17,983 bases of DNA from RGIG8748 sp045532255 (lineage in GTDB: Bacteria > Bacillota > Clostridia > UMGS1810). The DNA is taken from positions 1-17,983 of the forward strand of contig JAZSFO010000070.1 in the NCBI GenBank assembly GCA_045532255.1. The letters are read 5' to 3'. The notes under the pieces were generated by a model. The model had not been told where the DNA came from, did no database searches, and saw only the letters and a list, made by a program, of their open reading frames with translations. This document shows, piece by piece, positions 1 through 8,691 of the stretch. Both the position numbers and the translations under genes were made by a program. Position 1 is the first letter of the stretch, and every line of letters starts with the position of its first letter.

Positions 1-45
1 CACTAAAATCTTAATAAAATTTTCAAGATGGCAGGTGCACAGCAG

Positions 46-148
46 TTTCACATAGACAATTTTGGGTGAAACAAAGTAAATTACGAAGATAATACTGTCG
101 TATTTTCAAGGAATTTACTGCAGTTTCGGGTAAAATTGTCATGTGAAA
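46..148. repeat. Long imperfect inverted repeat (hairpin of about 100 nt)
   Basis: The left arm (46-82) and right arm (112-148) are reverse complements at about 30 of 37 positions. TTTCACAT and GACAATTTT match exactly at the outer end, GAAAC in the middle and AGTAAATT at the inner end. The only extended mismatch is an internal loop where both strands read GGGT. The centre (83-111) can continue the stem through GAAGATA/TATTTTC. A second small palindrome, AACCAATGTTGGTT, follows at 147-160. It lies just past the stop codon of the leftward glycosidase gene and could act as its 3' structure, but it has no clear U tract. It could equally be a small non-autonomous mobile element. I see no target-site duplication. 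The rest of 1-180 holds no gene. Confidence 0.6.
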
Positions 149-180
149 CCAATGTTGGTTCGAGTCCTGTCACACTACGC

Positions 181-2859
181 TCACTCATAACATTTTTTAA
201 ACTTGTGAGTTATCTCATTACCTTCCGCAGAAAATTCAAGATAATTGTAATTTCTCAGATATGACATATCCATCTTCGCACCGCTTTTGTTGCCGAGGGT
301 GTAGTAGCTTACGCCGTCTTTTACCGCATAAGTATTTCCGTCTCCTATGGTTATTACTGCAACATTTTTATTAAGTGATGCCAGATAGTCTGTTATAGCC
401 TCGTTTTCAAATTCGTCCTTTCCGAATATAGAGTTGTTTGCAAGAATAAAAATATTCTGTTTATTTGTTTGTGCTATGGCGTTTGAAAACTTATTCCATT
501 GATTTGGGTCTGTAGCCCTTACTCCGCCCTTTGACACATCTAGCTCTATGAGGAGAAAATCCGATTTCTCATAGCTTGAAAATCCCGATATATTTCCTAT
601 CTGCACATGGTTCTTATATCCCGACACCGCTTCCTCGCATCTTCTGTTTACAAACTGCGAGAGAAGTGTGTTGTCTTTGGATACAGCAGATACTGCAAGA
701 GATGCACTGCCCTTTAGCTCCGCATGTGTGTATACATTTTCGGGATTTGGTATGAATTTATGCGGTTCGGCTGTCTTATAGCGGATATCGTCAATATACA
801 CCCTGCCTGCATCCTTTTCTTCTCCGACTGTATAGAGGGCATATACTCTGTCAAGTGTAAGAGGACGGGCAAAGCTGTCGGGAATTTCGAATGTGAGCCT
901 TTGCCACTGACCGCTCTTTATTTCTTCCTTTGCTTTAGCTATGGCAATCTTGCCGTTACCGTCTGTAAACTGAACCCTCATCTCATGACCAAACTTTTCG
1001 GGTGCATAGAACATAAGCGAGATTTCCTTGCATGTGTCAGCCAAAACATCTCTTCTGTCAAAGCAGAAATATGCTCCCTTGGACTCATCGTTTTCCGAGG
1101 TAAAGTCATAGGTAAGCTCTCCGCTTTTGAGTCCCTCGTATACTTCTTTGGAGCTTAAGTTAAATTCTCCCTCTACATATGACGGATAACCCTTGTAGGT
1201 TCCTCCCATAAGCTCAAAGTCATATATTTCATCCTTTGCGGCTCCTCCGACTGCAACTGACATGTGGCTTTTTGCACCGTCCTTCTTTACGGTGATTATT
1301 GCCGTACCCGAGCCGACTGCCCTTAGGTTTCCTGCGTCTATGGTAACTACAGCAGGGTTAGACGAGGTTATATCAAATTTACCGAGGTTTGCTACATTTA
1401 CATAATATCCGTTTTTGTCAAAGACACTTATATCAAGCTTCTTTGTTTCGCCTGTTTTCATTGAAACATAGTCTTCTGTCTCAATTCCTGCAATTTCGTC
1501 CACAACATATATTTGCTTCTGGGCAGTTAGATTACCAAGCGATGCCGTTACGCTTGCTAAACCTCCCGAAGATGAAACAAACACGCCGTTATCTATACTT
1601 CCGCCGTTTGCAGACCAGTTGATATTCTGCGGTATGGGTCTCTTGCTCTTGTCATATGCGGTTGCCTTTAATTTGACCTGTTGACCGACAAAGGTTACAT
1701 CTCTGTCGCTCTCTATGAGAATTCCCTCGGGGGTTTTGTCATCGCCTGTATATTTGATGCCGACAGAGTTTATGACCTTTCTGTTTTCTGTTGGGGAATT
1801 GACTGTATGGAGCGTACTGTTCCACGGGGTAACTGCTACCATGTTTGTAGAGCCTCCGCCGTCAAGGTTTACGGCATTATAGCATCCGAGCGAGAGCATA
1901 AATTCCGCAAGCTCTCTCATCTCCATTCCCCTGCTCTTAGTCTGTCTGCCGTCTACGGCAACGAGATAGAGAATTGTACCGCTTTCGTCTGTTCCGATTG
2001 CGCTTCGGGGATTAAGACCCGATACAACATGCGAAAAGCTCTCGCATACCTTGCCGTCTCTAACAAGCATTGCTCCTCCGCCAAAGGCCGTCTTTTTGCT
2101 CAGAATATCGGGCGAAACAGTATAGCTTATATCTATCTTATCCCCTACTGCAAAGTTATTTGCCAAAAACATACTAACGCCCTCGGATACAACAAGCACA
2201 TAGCCCTTTTCGGGTATCTTAACAGGCGGTAGATTTCGTCTGAATTCCTTTATAATTCCGTCCTCTACAACAACCTCGGCAACCTCGCCTCCGGGTGCGG
2301 GCGACATACCTGCATTAAAGTCCTTTGTATACATGAGGATATCGCCGTAGTAGCTTGTATGCTTGTTAAGGTGTCTCACAGGAGCGGTGCTTCCGTCAGG
2401 TGCGGTAATGGAAATATCAAAACTTAAATAAGACATGTCCACCGACTCGCCGTCATAGGAGACCGTAGCCATTGTATCAGGGTTTATGGGCGACTGCAGT
2501 AGTGCGCCGTCCTTTATCTCTATTCCGAGTGAAAAGCCCTTTTCCCCTTTGTGTACGGAGAAGAAGTCGGCATTTAGCGAGGCAACGGTGTTTTCTTCTT
2601 CCTTGGCACTTGCGGAAACCGTATCAAGATAATCTGTTCCTGCCTTGGACTTAATAAGCTCCAGAGAAACATCGTCTTGCTTAAGGTCAGCCTTGATTAC
2701 GGTATAGCTTATGTTGCGGTCAGAGTGAAACTGTGTAACCCTTTCCATCGTAACAGACGGTGCAACAGGCGTTGTCTCCTTGTACTCATAAATAGGCTTT
2801 GCCATGACGGTATTTGTCATAAGAATAATTGATGCAGTAATTGCAAATATATTTTTCAT
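181..2859 (-). CDS. Secreted phosphodiester glycosidase (NAGPA domain) with Ig-like and degenerate phosphatase-like C-terminal regions
   Basis: 892 aa. Residues 1-20 form a signal peptide (short basic start, hydrophobic core, cut near VMA|KP), so the protein is exported. Residues about 45-370 are a NAGPA-type phosphodiester glycosidase domain: NADFF near 96-100, NPRSAIG near 283-289, and the hallmark run DGRQ...LDGGGSTNM near 303-340. This family cleaves sugar-phosphodiester bonds; the substrate here is unknown, and a phosphate-linked envelope glycan is an inference. Residues about 375-540 look like two bacterial Ig-like (Big_2) modules, and about 545-700 a beta-rich, carbohydrate-binding-like region. 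The last 165 residues resemble the second half of a calcineurin-like phosphoesterase but lack its histidines. The start is supported by AGAGG about 7 nt upstream. It is transcribed divergently from the murJ operon. I see no SLH or LPXTG anchor, so it may be free or non-covalently bound. Confidence 0.88.
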   Translation of the reverse strand: MKNIFAITASIILMTNTVMAKPIYEYKETTPVAPSVTMERVTQFHSDRNISYTVIKADLKQDDVSLELIKSKAGTDYLDTVSASAKEEENTVASLNADFFSVHKGEKGFSLGIEIKDGALLQSPINPDTMATVSYDGESVDMSYLSFDISITAPDGSTAPVRHLNKHTSYYGDILMYTKDFNAGMSPAPGGEVAEVVVEDGIIKEFRRNLPPVKIPEKGYVLVVSEGVSMFLANNFAVGDKIDISYTVSPDILSKKTAFGGGAMLVRDGKVCESFSHVVSGLNPRSAIGTDESGTILYLVAVDGRQTKSRGMEMRELAEFMLSLGCYNAVNLDGGGSTNMVAVTPWNSTLHTVNSPTENRKVINSVGIKYTGDDKTPEGILIESDRDVTFVGQQVKLKATAYDKSKRPIPQNINWSANGGSIDNGVFVSSSGGLASVTASLGNLTAQKQIYVVDEIAGIETEDYVSMKTGETKKLDISVFDKNGYYVNVANLGKFDITSSNPAVVTIDAGNLRAVGSGTAIITVKKDGAKSHMSVAVGGAAKDEIYDFELMGGTYKGYPSYVEGEFNLSSKEVYEGLKSGELTYDFTSENDESKGAYFCFDRRDVLADTCKEISLMFYAPEKFGHEMRVQFTDGNGKIAIAKAKEEIKSGQWQRLTFEIPDSFARPLTLDRVYALYTVGEEKDAGRVYIDDIRYKTAEPHKFIPNPENVYTHAELKGSASLAVSAVSKDNTLLSQFVNRRCEEAVSGYKNHVQIGNISGFSSYEKSDFLLIELDVSKGGVRATDPNQWNKFSNAIAQTNKQNIFILANNSIFGKDEFENEAITDYLASLNKNVAVITIGDGNTYAVKDGVSYYTLGNKSGAKMDMSYLRNYNYLEFSAEGNEITHKFKKCYE

Positions 2860-2993
2860 ATTTTACCTCTTAATAACTTTATTTTATCAACAATTCTGTA
2901 AAGGGTGAATTTCATGATGAGCTTCATCAGAGGATATTCAATCGTTGCTAGGTGCGTATTTCAAGAACATCTGCTGTGCGCTCGTACGATATG

Positions 2994-3211
2994 CGATATC
3001 CCGTAGCACACGCCTTATGAATTTTGGGACAAAACATTCGGTACAAATCAAAGTAAAAATTCCGTAAAATCGACGGAATCAAATTACCGCTGCTGTCCGT
3101 CGATTTTAGCGATGCCTCGCTCTAAGTGAGCGTGTCATCGCGGCGGGATTTTTACTTTAGATTTGGGGCGGATGTTCCCAAAATTCATACCAAGTGTGAT
3201 ATGGGATATCG
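2994..3211. repeat. Large imperfect palindrome enclosing two internal hairpins (three-way junction)
   Basis: This lies in the 585-base gene-free stretch 2860-3444. The outer arms 2994-3064 and 3144-3211 pair over about 70 nt: GATATCCC, CACAC, TATGAATTTTGGGA, ACAT, CAAATC and AAAGTAAAAAT recur in order in the reverse complement. The closed segment contains a perfect 11-bp stem AAAATCGACGG/CCGTCGATTTT (3066-3076 with 3097-3107, 20-nt loop). It also contains a second hairpin GCGATG..CGCTC/GAGCG..CATCGC (3109-3141). The whole would fold as a long stem closing two hairpins. It has no coding frame of note, and 2887-2993 holds nothing I can name. Likely a MITE-type element or a structured non-coding RNA; a bidirectional roadblock between two divergent genes is also possible. 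Confidence 0.7.
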
Positions 3212-3320
3212 TATGGCGGACGAAGTAACTGTATTTATTTAGCCCTTCATAAAATTACTCATGTATTATTTTATCACAAAACAGGTAAATATTCAAGGTT
3301 TATAAAATTTTTCCAACACA

Positions 3321-3349
3321 TTGACATTTTTTTACAAAGGCTATAAAAT
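3321..3349 (+). promoter_or_regulatory. Sigma-A-like promoter P1 of the murJ operon
   Basis: A perfect TTGACA (3321-3326) is followed after 17 nt by TAAAAT (3344-3349). It lies about 95 nt upstream of murJ and 64 nt upstream of the second promoter. Confidence 0.55.
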
Positions 3350-3384
3350 ATATGGTAGATTTGCAAAATTATACTTTCTAATAA

Positions 3385-3413
3385 TTGACTGCCATGGTGA
3401 TATGATGTATAAT
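3385..3413 (+). promoter_or_regulatory. Sigma-A-like promoter P2 of the murJ operon
   Basis: TTGACT (3385-3390), a 17-nt spacer and a perfect TATAAT (3408-3413). Transcription would start near 3420, giving a leader of about 25 nt that carries the murJ ribosome-binding site AGGGGAG (3431-3437). The short leader leaves no room for a riboswitch. Confidence 0.7.
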
Positions 3414-3444
3414 GTAAATATCTATAATACAGGGGAGATTAAGT

Positions 3445-4953
3445 ATGTTTGGTAACGCATATATAATGGTTGTACTGGGAATAATCATTGCCAAAGGTCT
3501 TGGCTTCTACCGCGATATGGTTTTTGCGGGAGTATTCGGCACAGGCGTTATGGCAGATATATATTTTCAGGTCTTTGGTCTTGTCAACCTGATATTTACA
3601 GGTATCGGCATGGCACTTTCCACACTTGTCATAAAAAATCTCAACAAGGCGGAAAATGCAGGATGCCAGAAGGCATATGTGTCCCGCTTTTTGGGAAAGA
3701 GCTTTCTTTATCTCATAGGTGCATCGGCTGTAATGGCTGTATTTGCCCGTCAGATTGTGGGAATAATCCTGCCCGAAATTTCAGGAGACGAGCTTATTCT
3801 TGCGACAAATCTGATGTATGTAATGATACCATCCCTTATTTTCGTTGTCATTGCATATATAATATCGGGAATTCTGCAGAACGAAAAGGTTTTCTTCATA
3901 ACCTCGATTATGAGCTTCCCCTTTAATGTTGTTATAATTCTTGCACTTAACATTCCCGATGTGTCTGTATTTACAATAGGACTTGTAACTACACTCGGAT
4001 GGTTTTTACATATTGTAATACTTCTTCCGTCCTTTTATAAAAAGAAATATACTCTTTTTGCAAAGGGCACGGGCCTTAAGAAAAATGGTGAACGCAATCT
4101 TGAGATTTTCTGGATATTCGTATCCAACATGATGTTTCAGCTTTGCTTCTATACCGACAGGGCGTTTGTCGGTTTGAGCGAGGGCATGGCATCTACATTC
4201 AACTATGCATCAAACCTCTTTGTGACAATATCCAGTATTTTTGTTGTGGCTATGTCTACAGTTGTTTTTCCCTCTATTTCCAAGAATTACGAAGAGGGTA
4301 ACATCGGATATGTAAACGGCCTTATGCAACATATCATAACGATTATGACCGCAATATTCCTGCCCTTTTTGCTTGTGGCGGGACTTTTTGGAACAGATAT
4401 AATAAGACTTCTTTACGAAAGAGGCTCTTTCACATCCGAGGCAACTCAGTCTGTTTCCCTGATATTCTTTATATATTCTCTCGGTATTCTGGGATATCTG
4501 TCGCAGGAGCTTTTTAACAAGGTTATCTACCTTTCGGGCAAATACCGTTACTGCGTGCTCGGAACAATTGCGGTTGTTACGCTAAATATCATAATAAACC
4601 TTGTAATTGTAAACCTTGTGCCCGAAAATGCAATAAGCGGAGCAATTACACTTCCGATACTTCTTACGGCAATATGCACATCAGGTCTTCTCATATGCTA
4701 TGCTGTTCTCATTGCCTTTGCAATAACAAAAATTGTCGGAAGATATCTTACAAAAAAACTTGCGGGAGATGTACTGAAAATACTGCTTTCGGGTCTTTGC
4801 GCTCTGGCTGTATATATAATATTCAATGCTGTAATACCCGAGTTCACACACGGATACATTACATTCATTATTCCCCTTGGCGCTTGCGGTGTCACATATA
4901 TAGGCGCTCTCACCTTTACGGGAATTCTTAAAGCTCTGATAAGGAAGGTATGA
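3445..4953 (+). CDS. murJ: MurJ/MviN-family lipid II flippase
   Basis: 502 aa, a polytopic membrane protein with about 14 hydrophobic segments, the usual size and layout of MurJ in the MOP exporter superfamily. MurJ flips lipid II, the undecaprenyl-linked peptidoglycan precursor, across the cytoplasmic membrane. Family marks are KGLGFYRD near the N-terminus (Arg23 in the conserved first-helix region), YTDRAF near 236-241, and the characteristic LYERGSFT near 322-329. The ATG has an AGGGGAG site 7 nt upstream and two promoters behind it. The stop overlaps the next gene, so the two are co-transcribed. Since it sits with csaB and a DUF5693 protein, it could be a second MurJ paralogue that exports a different lipid-linked glycan such as a secondary wall polymer unit. 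That is inference. Confidence 0.9.
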   Translation: MFGNAYIMVVLGIIIAKGLGFYRDMVFAGVFGTGVMADIYFQVFGLVNLIFTGIGMALSTLVIKNLNKAENAGCQKAYVSRFLGKSFLYLIGASAVMAVFARQIVGIILPEISGDELILATNLMYVMIPSLIFVVIAYIISGILQNEKVFFITSIMSFPFNVVIILALNIPDVSVFTIGLVTTLGWFLHIVILLPSFYKKKYTLFAKGTGLKKNGERNLEIFWIFVSNMMFQLCFYTDRAFVGLSEGMASTFNYASNLFVTISSIFVVAMSTVVFPSISKNYEEGNIGYVNGLMQHIITIMTAIFLPFLLVAGLFGTDIIRLLYERGSFTSEATQSVSLIFFIYSLGILGYLSQELFNKVIYLSGKYRYCVLGTIAVVTLNIIINLVIVNLVPENAISGAITLPILLTAICTSGLLICYAVLIAFAITKIVGRYLTKKLAGDVLKILLSGLCALAVYIIFNAVIPEFTHGYITFIIPLGACGVTYIGALTFTGILKALIRKV

Positions 4954-4955
4954 TT

Positions 4956-6974
4956 ATGAAAAATTTTGTTACAAAATATGTGCCATGGATAATTATTGCT
5001 GTAATGCTTCTGTCTCTTATCCCCGGGATATTTGGCAGAATATCGCACGAAAATGCCAATAACAATGTGATTATATCCATTCATCACAACAACATGCTGG
5101 ACAAGCTGTCCTACCCCAAGTTTTCCGAAACACTGGATAAATTCAAGGACATCGGTGTAAACATGGTATCCGTCATGGAAGAGGACCTCAACTTCCTTGT
5201 ATCCAAGGGGGATTTGACTGTAATCAAATACAATGTTCTCCGCCATAAATATGATGTGGAAAGTATGGAAATTGCAGATCTGGTGGCAAAAAACTGCCCC
5301 GAAACTGCCTATGACAGTTATGTAGTACTCGTAGCAAGAGAACATATGAAAAAGAGACTCAGCTATTCCCTGCCCCGCATGTACGGAAAGGCTGACTATG
5401 CCAAGGCAGGAAGCTACAGGGGTATGGACCTCTATGTGTTCTATGACGGCAGAAAAGAGCTTTGGGATTACAGCATAGGCTTTAATGAGGGTGCGATAGC
5501 AGATATGAAGGACAGAGGCTTTGATGTTACCCTTGTACACAAGGTAAAAAATTATGCCAAGCAGGATTATGTAAAGGACATAGACAGCCTTATCAAAAAA
5601 TATGATATTAAATACTTAAATCTTAAAGAGGATACCTTCCAGTACGATGATAAGGACAAAATTCATAAGAACTACGAAATGCTGTCCGATGTAATAACCG
5701 ACAATGATATGACCTTGGTGGTTACCGAGAATACCAATCAGCTTTCCAACCAGAGATTTTTTGGCTACAATTTTGTATATAACAGTGCCCTTTCCAAAAC
5801 AGGCAAGGTTCTGCGTTCATACGAAACCAATGACGAATCCCAGCAGGATGAGTCCAAATACAAATACAGAACCGAGCAGTTCTTTAACTCTACAATGGAC
5901 AGAAATATCCGCTTTGTAACCGTAACAATGCTTGAGGCGAAAAAGGAAACCTACGATGAATGTGCTTCCTACACACTAAAAGCAGTTAAGACATATAAGG
6001 ACAAGATAGAAAAGCAGGGATTTACTGTAAACAAGGAGACCCAGCCTCTCAGCTACAGCTCCAATATGACAAGCAAATCGGCATCATGTGCCGTAATAAT
6101 GCTCATGTGTATCCTTATTGCCTTTGGCATGATTACAGGTAAGATGAGCTTCCTATTTACAGTAATTGCTGTAGTCATTGCACTTGTTGCATACTTCCTT
6201 ACATTATTTGTAATACCACAGAGTCTTATAGCTCTGTATCCTACAGCATATTCTGTGATACAGCCTTGCTTTATTATGACGGTGCTCCTCTATGTATTAA
6301 GGAAGCTAAAGGACAGACTTCCCTTAAGTCTCCTGTGCATACTTACGCCCCTGTTTGCAGTTGTTATGCTTATACTCGGTTCGATCGGACAGGGAAATAT
6401 GCTTTCGGGCATGGACTACTACATTAACAACCTCATATTCCGAGGTATCAAGCTCTCGCTCCTTGTACCCACATTATATACTGCAATCATATTCTACTTT
6501 ATGTTTATAAAAACCTCGGCTTCGACCATCTCGGAAGACATCAAAAATGTCCTCAATGCAAGAATAAAGGTTTACTGGCTGATAATAGCCGCTGTAATCG
6601 GTGCGGCAGGCGTATATTATATCATACGAAGCGGTAATGTAAGCAAGATAAGCGGTGCAGAGCACTTTATGCGTACAACTCTTACAGAGATATTTGCCGC
6701 AAGACCGAGAACGAAGGAATTCCTTATAGGTTATCCTGCAATGGTTCTGCTTGTATACTATGTTAAACAGCACAAAATCGACATAATCAACTGGATAGCG
6801 GCAGTAGGTGCATCTATACTTGTAACCTCGATAACAAACAGCTTCTGCCATGTCTTTACAAACTATATGACAATAGTAAGCCGTACACTGAACGGCCTTA
6901 TTGTGGGAGCAATTGTTTCTCTGATATGCTATATCGGAAACCTTATACTGGTGAAGTTAATAAAACGGAGATGA
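4956..6974 (+). CDS. DUF5693-family polytopic membrane protein
   Basis: 672 aa from ATG 4956. One membrane anchor lies at about residues 7-26. A large, charged extracytoplasmic domain follows (about 28-370) without obvious catalytic motifs that I recognise. The C-terminal half, about 375-670, holds around nine closely spaced hydrophobic helices. I recognise the overall type as DUF5693, a clostridial family of unknown function that commonly sits next to csaB. ATG 4950 overlaps the murJ stop but is only 1 nt from the AGGAAGG site; ATG 4956 has a 7-nt spacing and is preferred. The position between a flippase and a pyruvyl transferase suggests a part in export or assembly of a pyruvylated cell-wall polymer, possibly as a ligase or polymerase. 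That role is inferred from context only. Confidence 0.82.
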   Translation: MKNFVTKYVPWIIIAVMLLSLIPGIFGRISHENANNNVIISIHHNNMLDKLSYPKFSETLDKFKDIGVNMVSVMEEDLNFLVSKGDLTVIKYNVLRHKYDVESMEIADLVAKNCPETAYDSYVVLVAREHMKKRLSYSLPRMYGKADYAKAGSYRGMDLYVFYDGRKELWDYSIGFNEGAIADMKDRGFDVTLVHKVKNYAKQDYVKDIDSLIKKYDIKYLNLKEDTFQYDDKDKIHKNYEMLSDVITDNDMTLVVTENTNQLSNQRFFGYNFVYNSALSKTGKVLRSYETNDESQQDESKYKYRTEQFFNSTMDRNIRFVTVTMLEAKKETYDECASYTLKAVKTYKDKIEKQGFTVNKETQPLSYSSNMTSKSASCAVIMLMCILIAFGMITGKMSFLFTVIAVVIALVAYFLTLFVIPQSLIALYPTAYSVIQPCFIMTVLLYVLRKLKDRLPLSLLCILTPLFAVVMLILGSIGQGNMLSGMDYYINNLIFRGIKLSLLVPTLYTAIIFYFMFIKTSASTISEDIKNVLNARIKVYWLIIAAVIGAAGVYYIIRSGNVSKISGAEHFMRTTLTEIFAARPRTKEFLIGYPAMVLLVYYVKQHKIDIINWIAAVGASILVTSITNSFCHVFTNYMTIVSRTLNGLIVGAIVSLICYIGNLILVKLIKRR

Positions 6975-6978
6975 TATA

Positions 6979-8073
6979 ATGGCAGATATCGTAATATCGG
7001 GATACCACGGCTTTGCAAACAGCGGTGACGAGGCTCTGCTTCTTGCCATACTCAATGCCCTGAGGGAAAAACGCAGTAATCTGGATGTAACGGTGCTTTC
7101 AAAAACTCCCGAAAACACATCGGCTGTGTATAAGGTAAAATCCATATACAGATACAGCTTTATAAAGATAATAAGGGAATTACGAAGCTCGGGTATGCTT
7201 CTCTTTGGAGGAGGAAGTCTGCTTCAGGATGTAACAAGCAGTAAATCCATCCTTTACTACCTTATGATAATTTATCTCGCACAAAAGTGCGGTGTTAAAA
7301 CAATGCTCTATGCCAACGGCATAGGCCCGATAAGGAAGAAATTTAACAGACGCCTTGCCTCAAGGGTACTCAATAAGGTGGATATAATAACACTGAGAGA
7401 CGATATGTCCGACGAGGAATTAAGACAGCTCGGTGTAACAAGCCCCGAGATTGTAATAACCGCCGACCCCGCCTTTACACTAAGCGGAGATGTGTCGCTG
7501 TCGGGACAGTACATCACAAATCTTGCAGGCGTACCGCATAATTCAAGGCTTTGTGTGGTGTCTTTACGCTCGTGGAAAAACAGCGAAGAGGATTTTGATA
7601 TAAAGCTCGCCCGTCTTTGTGACTATATGGCCGATAGATATTCCATCCGCACGCTCTTTGTACCCATGCAGTATCCTGCGGATACAGAAATCTCCAGAAA
7701 AGTTATGTCTCTTATGAAAAATGAAGCATATATAATCAACCGAGAGCTTAGCGTTCCCGAGATGTTTTCTGTTCTGTCTGAGGCAGACCTTGTAATAGGA
7801 ATGAGACTTCACTCTCTTATATATGCGACAACTCTGGAAATCCCTGCACTTGCAATCGTATACGACCCCAAGATAAGTGCATTTATGGAATCCCTCAATC
7901 AGCCTGACCGCGTGGATGCCGAAAGTCTTGACTTTGAAAATGCAAAACAAATCCTAAGCCATATTATTGAGGAAAGGGATATCCGCAAGTCAGAGCTTAA
8001 GGTAACAAATGCCTTTCTTAAGGAAGCGGCACGCAAAAACGCAAGCTATGCAATAGGTCTTTTGGATAATTAG
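6979..8073 (+). CDS. csaB: Polysaccharide pyruvyl transferase CsaB
   Basis: 364 aa, the usual length. CsaB transfers a ketal-linked pyruvyl group from phosphoenolpyruvate to a secondary cell wall polysaccharide, creating the ligand for SLH-domain surface proteins. Visible motifs are GYHGFANSGDEALL at 8-21, LLFGGGSLLQD at 74-84, and the signature GMRLHSLIYA at about 274-283. The protein is soluble and cytoplasmic (no signal or membrane segment). The start has GGAG 8 nt upstream, inside the end of the DUF5693 gene; the stop and start are 4 nt apart, so it is the third gene of the murJ operon. No SLH-domain gene is present in this window, so the client surface proteins must lie elsewhere. Confidence 0.92.
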   Translation: MADIVISGYHGFANSGDEALLLAILNALREKRSNLDVTVLSKTPENTSAVYKVKSIYRYSFIKIIRELRSSGMLLFGGGSLLQDVTSSKSILYYLMIIYLAQKCGVKTMLYANGIGPIRKKFNRRLASRVLNKVDIITLRDDMSDEELRQLGVTSPEIVITADPAFTLSGDVSLSGQYITNLAGVPHNSRLCVVSLRSWKNSEEDFDIKLARLCDYMADRYSIRTLFVPMQYPADTEISRKVMSLMKNEAYIINRELSVPEMFSVLSEADLVIGMRLHSLIYATTLEIPALAIVYDPKISAFMESLNQPDRVDAESLDFENAKQILSHIIEERDIRKSELKVTNAFLKEAARKNASYAIGLLDN

Positions 8074-8083
8074 AATTATACTA

Positions 8084-8120
8084 TCGCCCGATGAATATAT
8101 ATTTATCGGGTGATTTTTTT
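8084..8120 (+). terminator. Intrinsic terminator between csaB and spmA, with the spmA ribosome-binding site in its stem
   Basis: A 13-bp stem (8084-8096 with 8101-8113, two G-U pairs, core CCCGAT/ATCGGG) is followed by seven T (8114-8120). It is an excellent intrinsic terminator for the murJ-DUF5693-csaB transcript. The right arm also contains GGGTGA (8108-8113), which matches the GGTGA part of a Shine-Dalgarno site and sits 5 nt before the probable spmA start TTG 8119. The folded hairpin would thus both stop transcription and hide the spmA start region. Confidence 0.8.
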
Positions 8121-8691
8121 GCTTAATTATATTTGGTCGTTTCTTATTGTCATATCTCTTGCCATATCGCTTATAAACGGCACCGCACCTAAGGTATGCA
8201 GTGCAATATGTCAGGGTGCGGGCGAGGGAATAACTCTTGCTCTCGGCATAGCAGGGATTATGGGGTTCTGGTCGGGAATAATGAGACTAGCAGAAAAAAG
8301 CGGTCTTGTTAAGTTTATCGCAAGGCTCTTTTCGCCCATAATAAGCCTTATATTTCCCGAAACACGAAAAGACAAGGAGCTTGGCGGAGCCATAGCCATG
8401 AACATGACGGCAAATTTCTTCGGCATGGGCAATGCCGCAACGCCTCTTGGAATAAACGCAATGAAGGGGCTTTCCCGCTACAGCATAAAGGGAGTTGCGT
8501 CGGACTCCATGTGTATGCTTGCTGTCATAAACTCGGCATCTATTCAGCTTATACCATCTACCCTCATAGCAATCCGTACTGCTATGGGAAGCACCTCTCC
8601 GAGCGAAATAACCGTTCCGATATGGATTGTGTCTGCTGTAACTTTTCTTTCGGGAATAATACTTTGTAATATAATGAGGAAAAGACTATGA
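8119..8691 (+). CDS. spmA: Spore maturation protein A
   Basis: 190 aa from TTG 8119 (193 aa if GTG 8110 is used). Membrane protein of the nucleoside-recognition/Gate type; SpmA and SpmB are needed for full dehydration of the spore core in Bacillus and Clostridium. Conserved marks are the N-terminal LNYIW..., FWSGIMRLAEKSGL, NMTANFFGMGNAATPLGI and INSASIQLIPSTLIAIR. I prefer TTG 8119. It lines up with the N-terminus I recall for Bacillus SpmA (short, then xNIIW), and GGTGA lies 5 nt upstream; GTG 8110 has no site and falls inside the terminator stem. No own promoter is visible in the 36-nt gap, so expression seems to need read-through from csaB. The stop overlaps the spmB start (ATGA). Confidence 0.9.
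   Translation: MLNYIWSFLIVISLAISLINGTAPKVCSAICQGAGEGITLALGIAGIMGFWSGIMRLAEKSGLVKFIARLFSPIISLIFPETRKDKELGGAIAMNMTANFFGMGNAATPLGINAMKGLSRYSIKGVASDSMCMLAVINSASIQLIPSTLIAIRTAMGSTSPSEITVPIWIVSAVTFLSGIILCNIMRKRL

Noticed and set aside
150..180. GGTTCGAGTCC resembling a tRNA T-loop
   Set aside because: The T stem pairs poorly, and no acceptor stem, anticodon arm or CCA end is present; at most an old tRNA or attachment-site scrap.
4698..5540. A 280-codon open frame on the minus strand across the murJ/DUF5693 junction
   Set aside because: Antisense to two overlapping real genes; low-complexity His/Tyr/Val-rich product without motifs.
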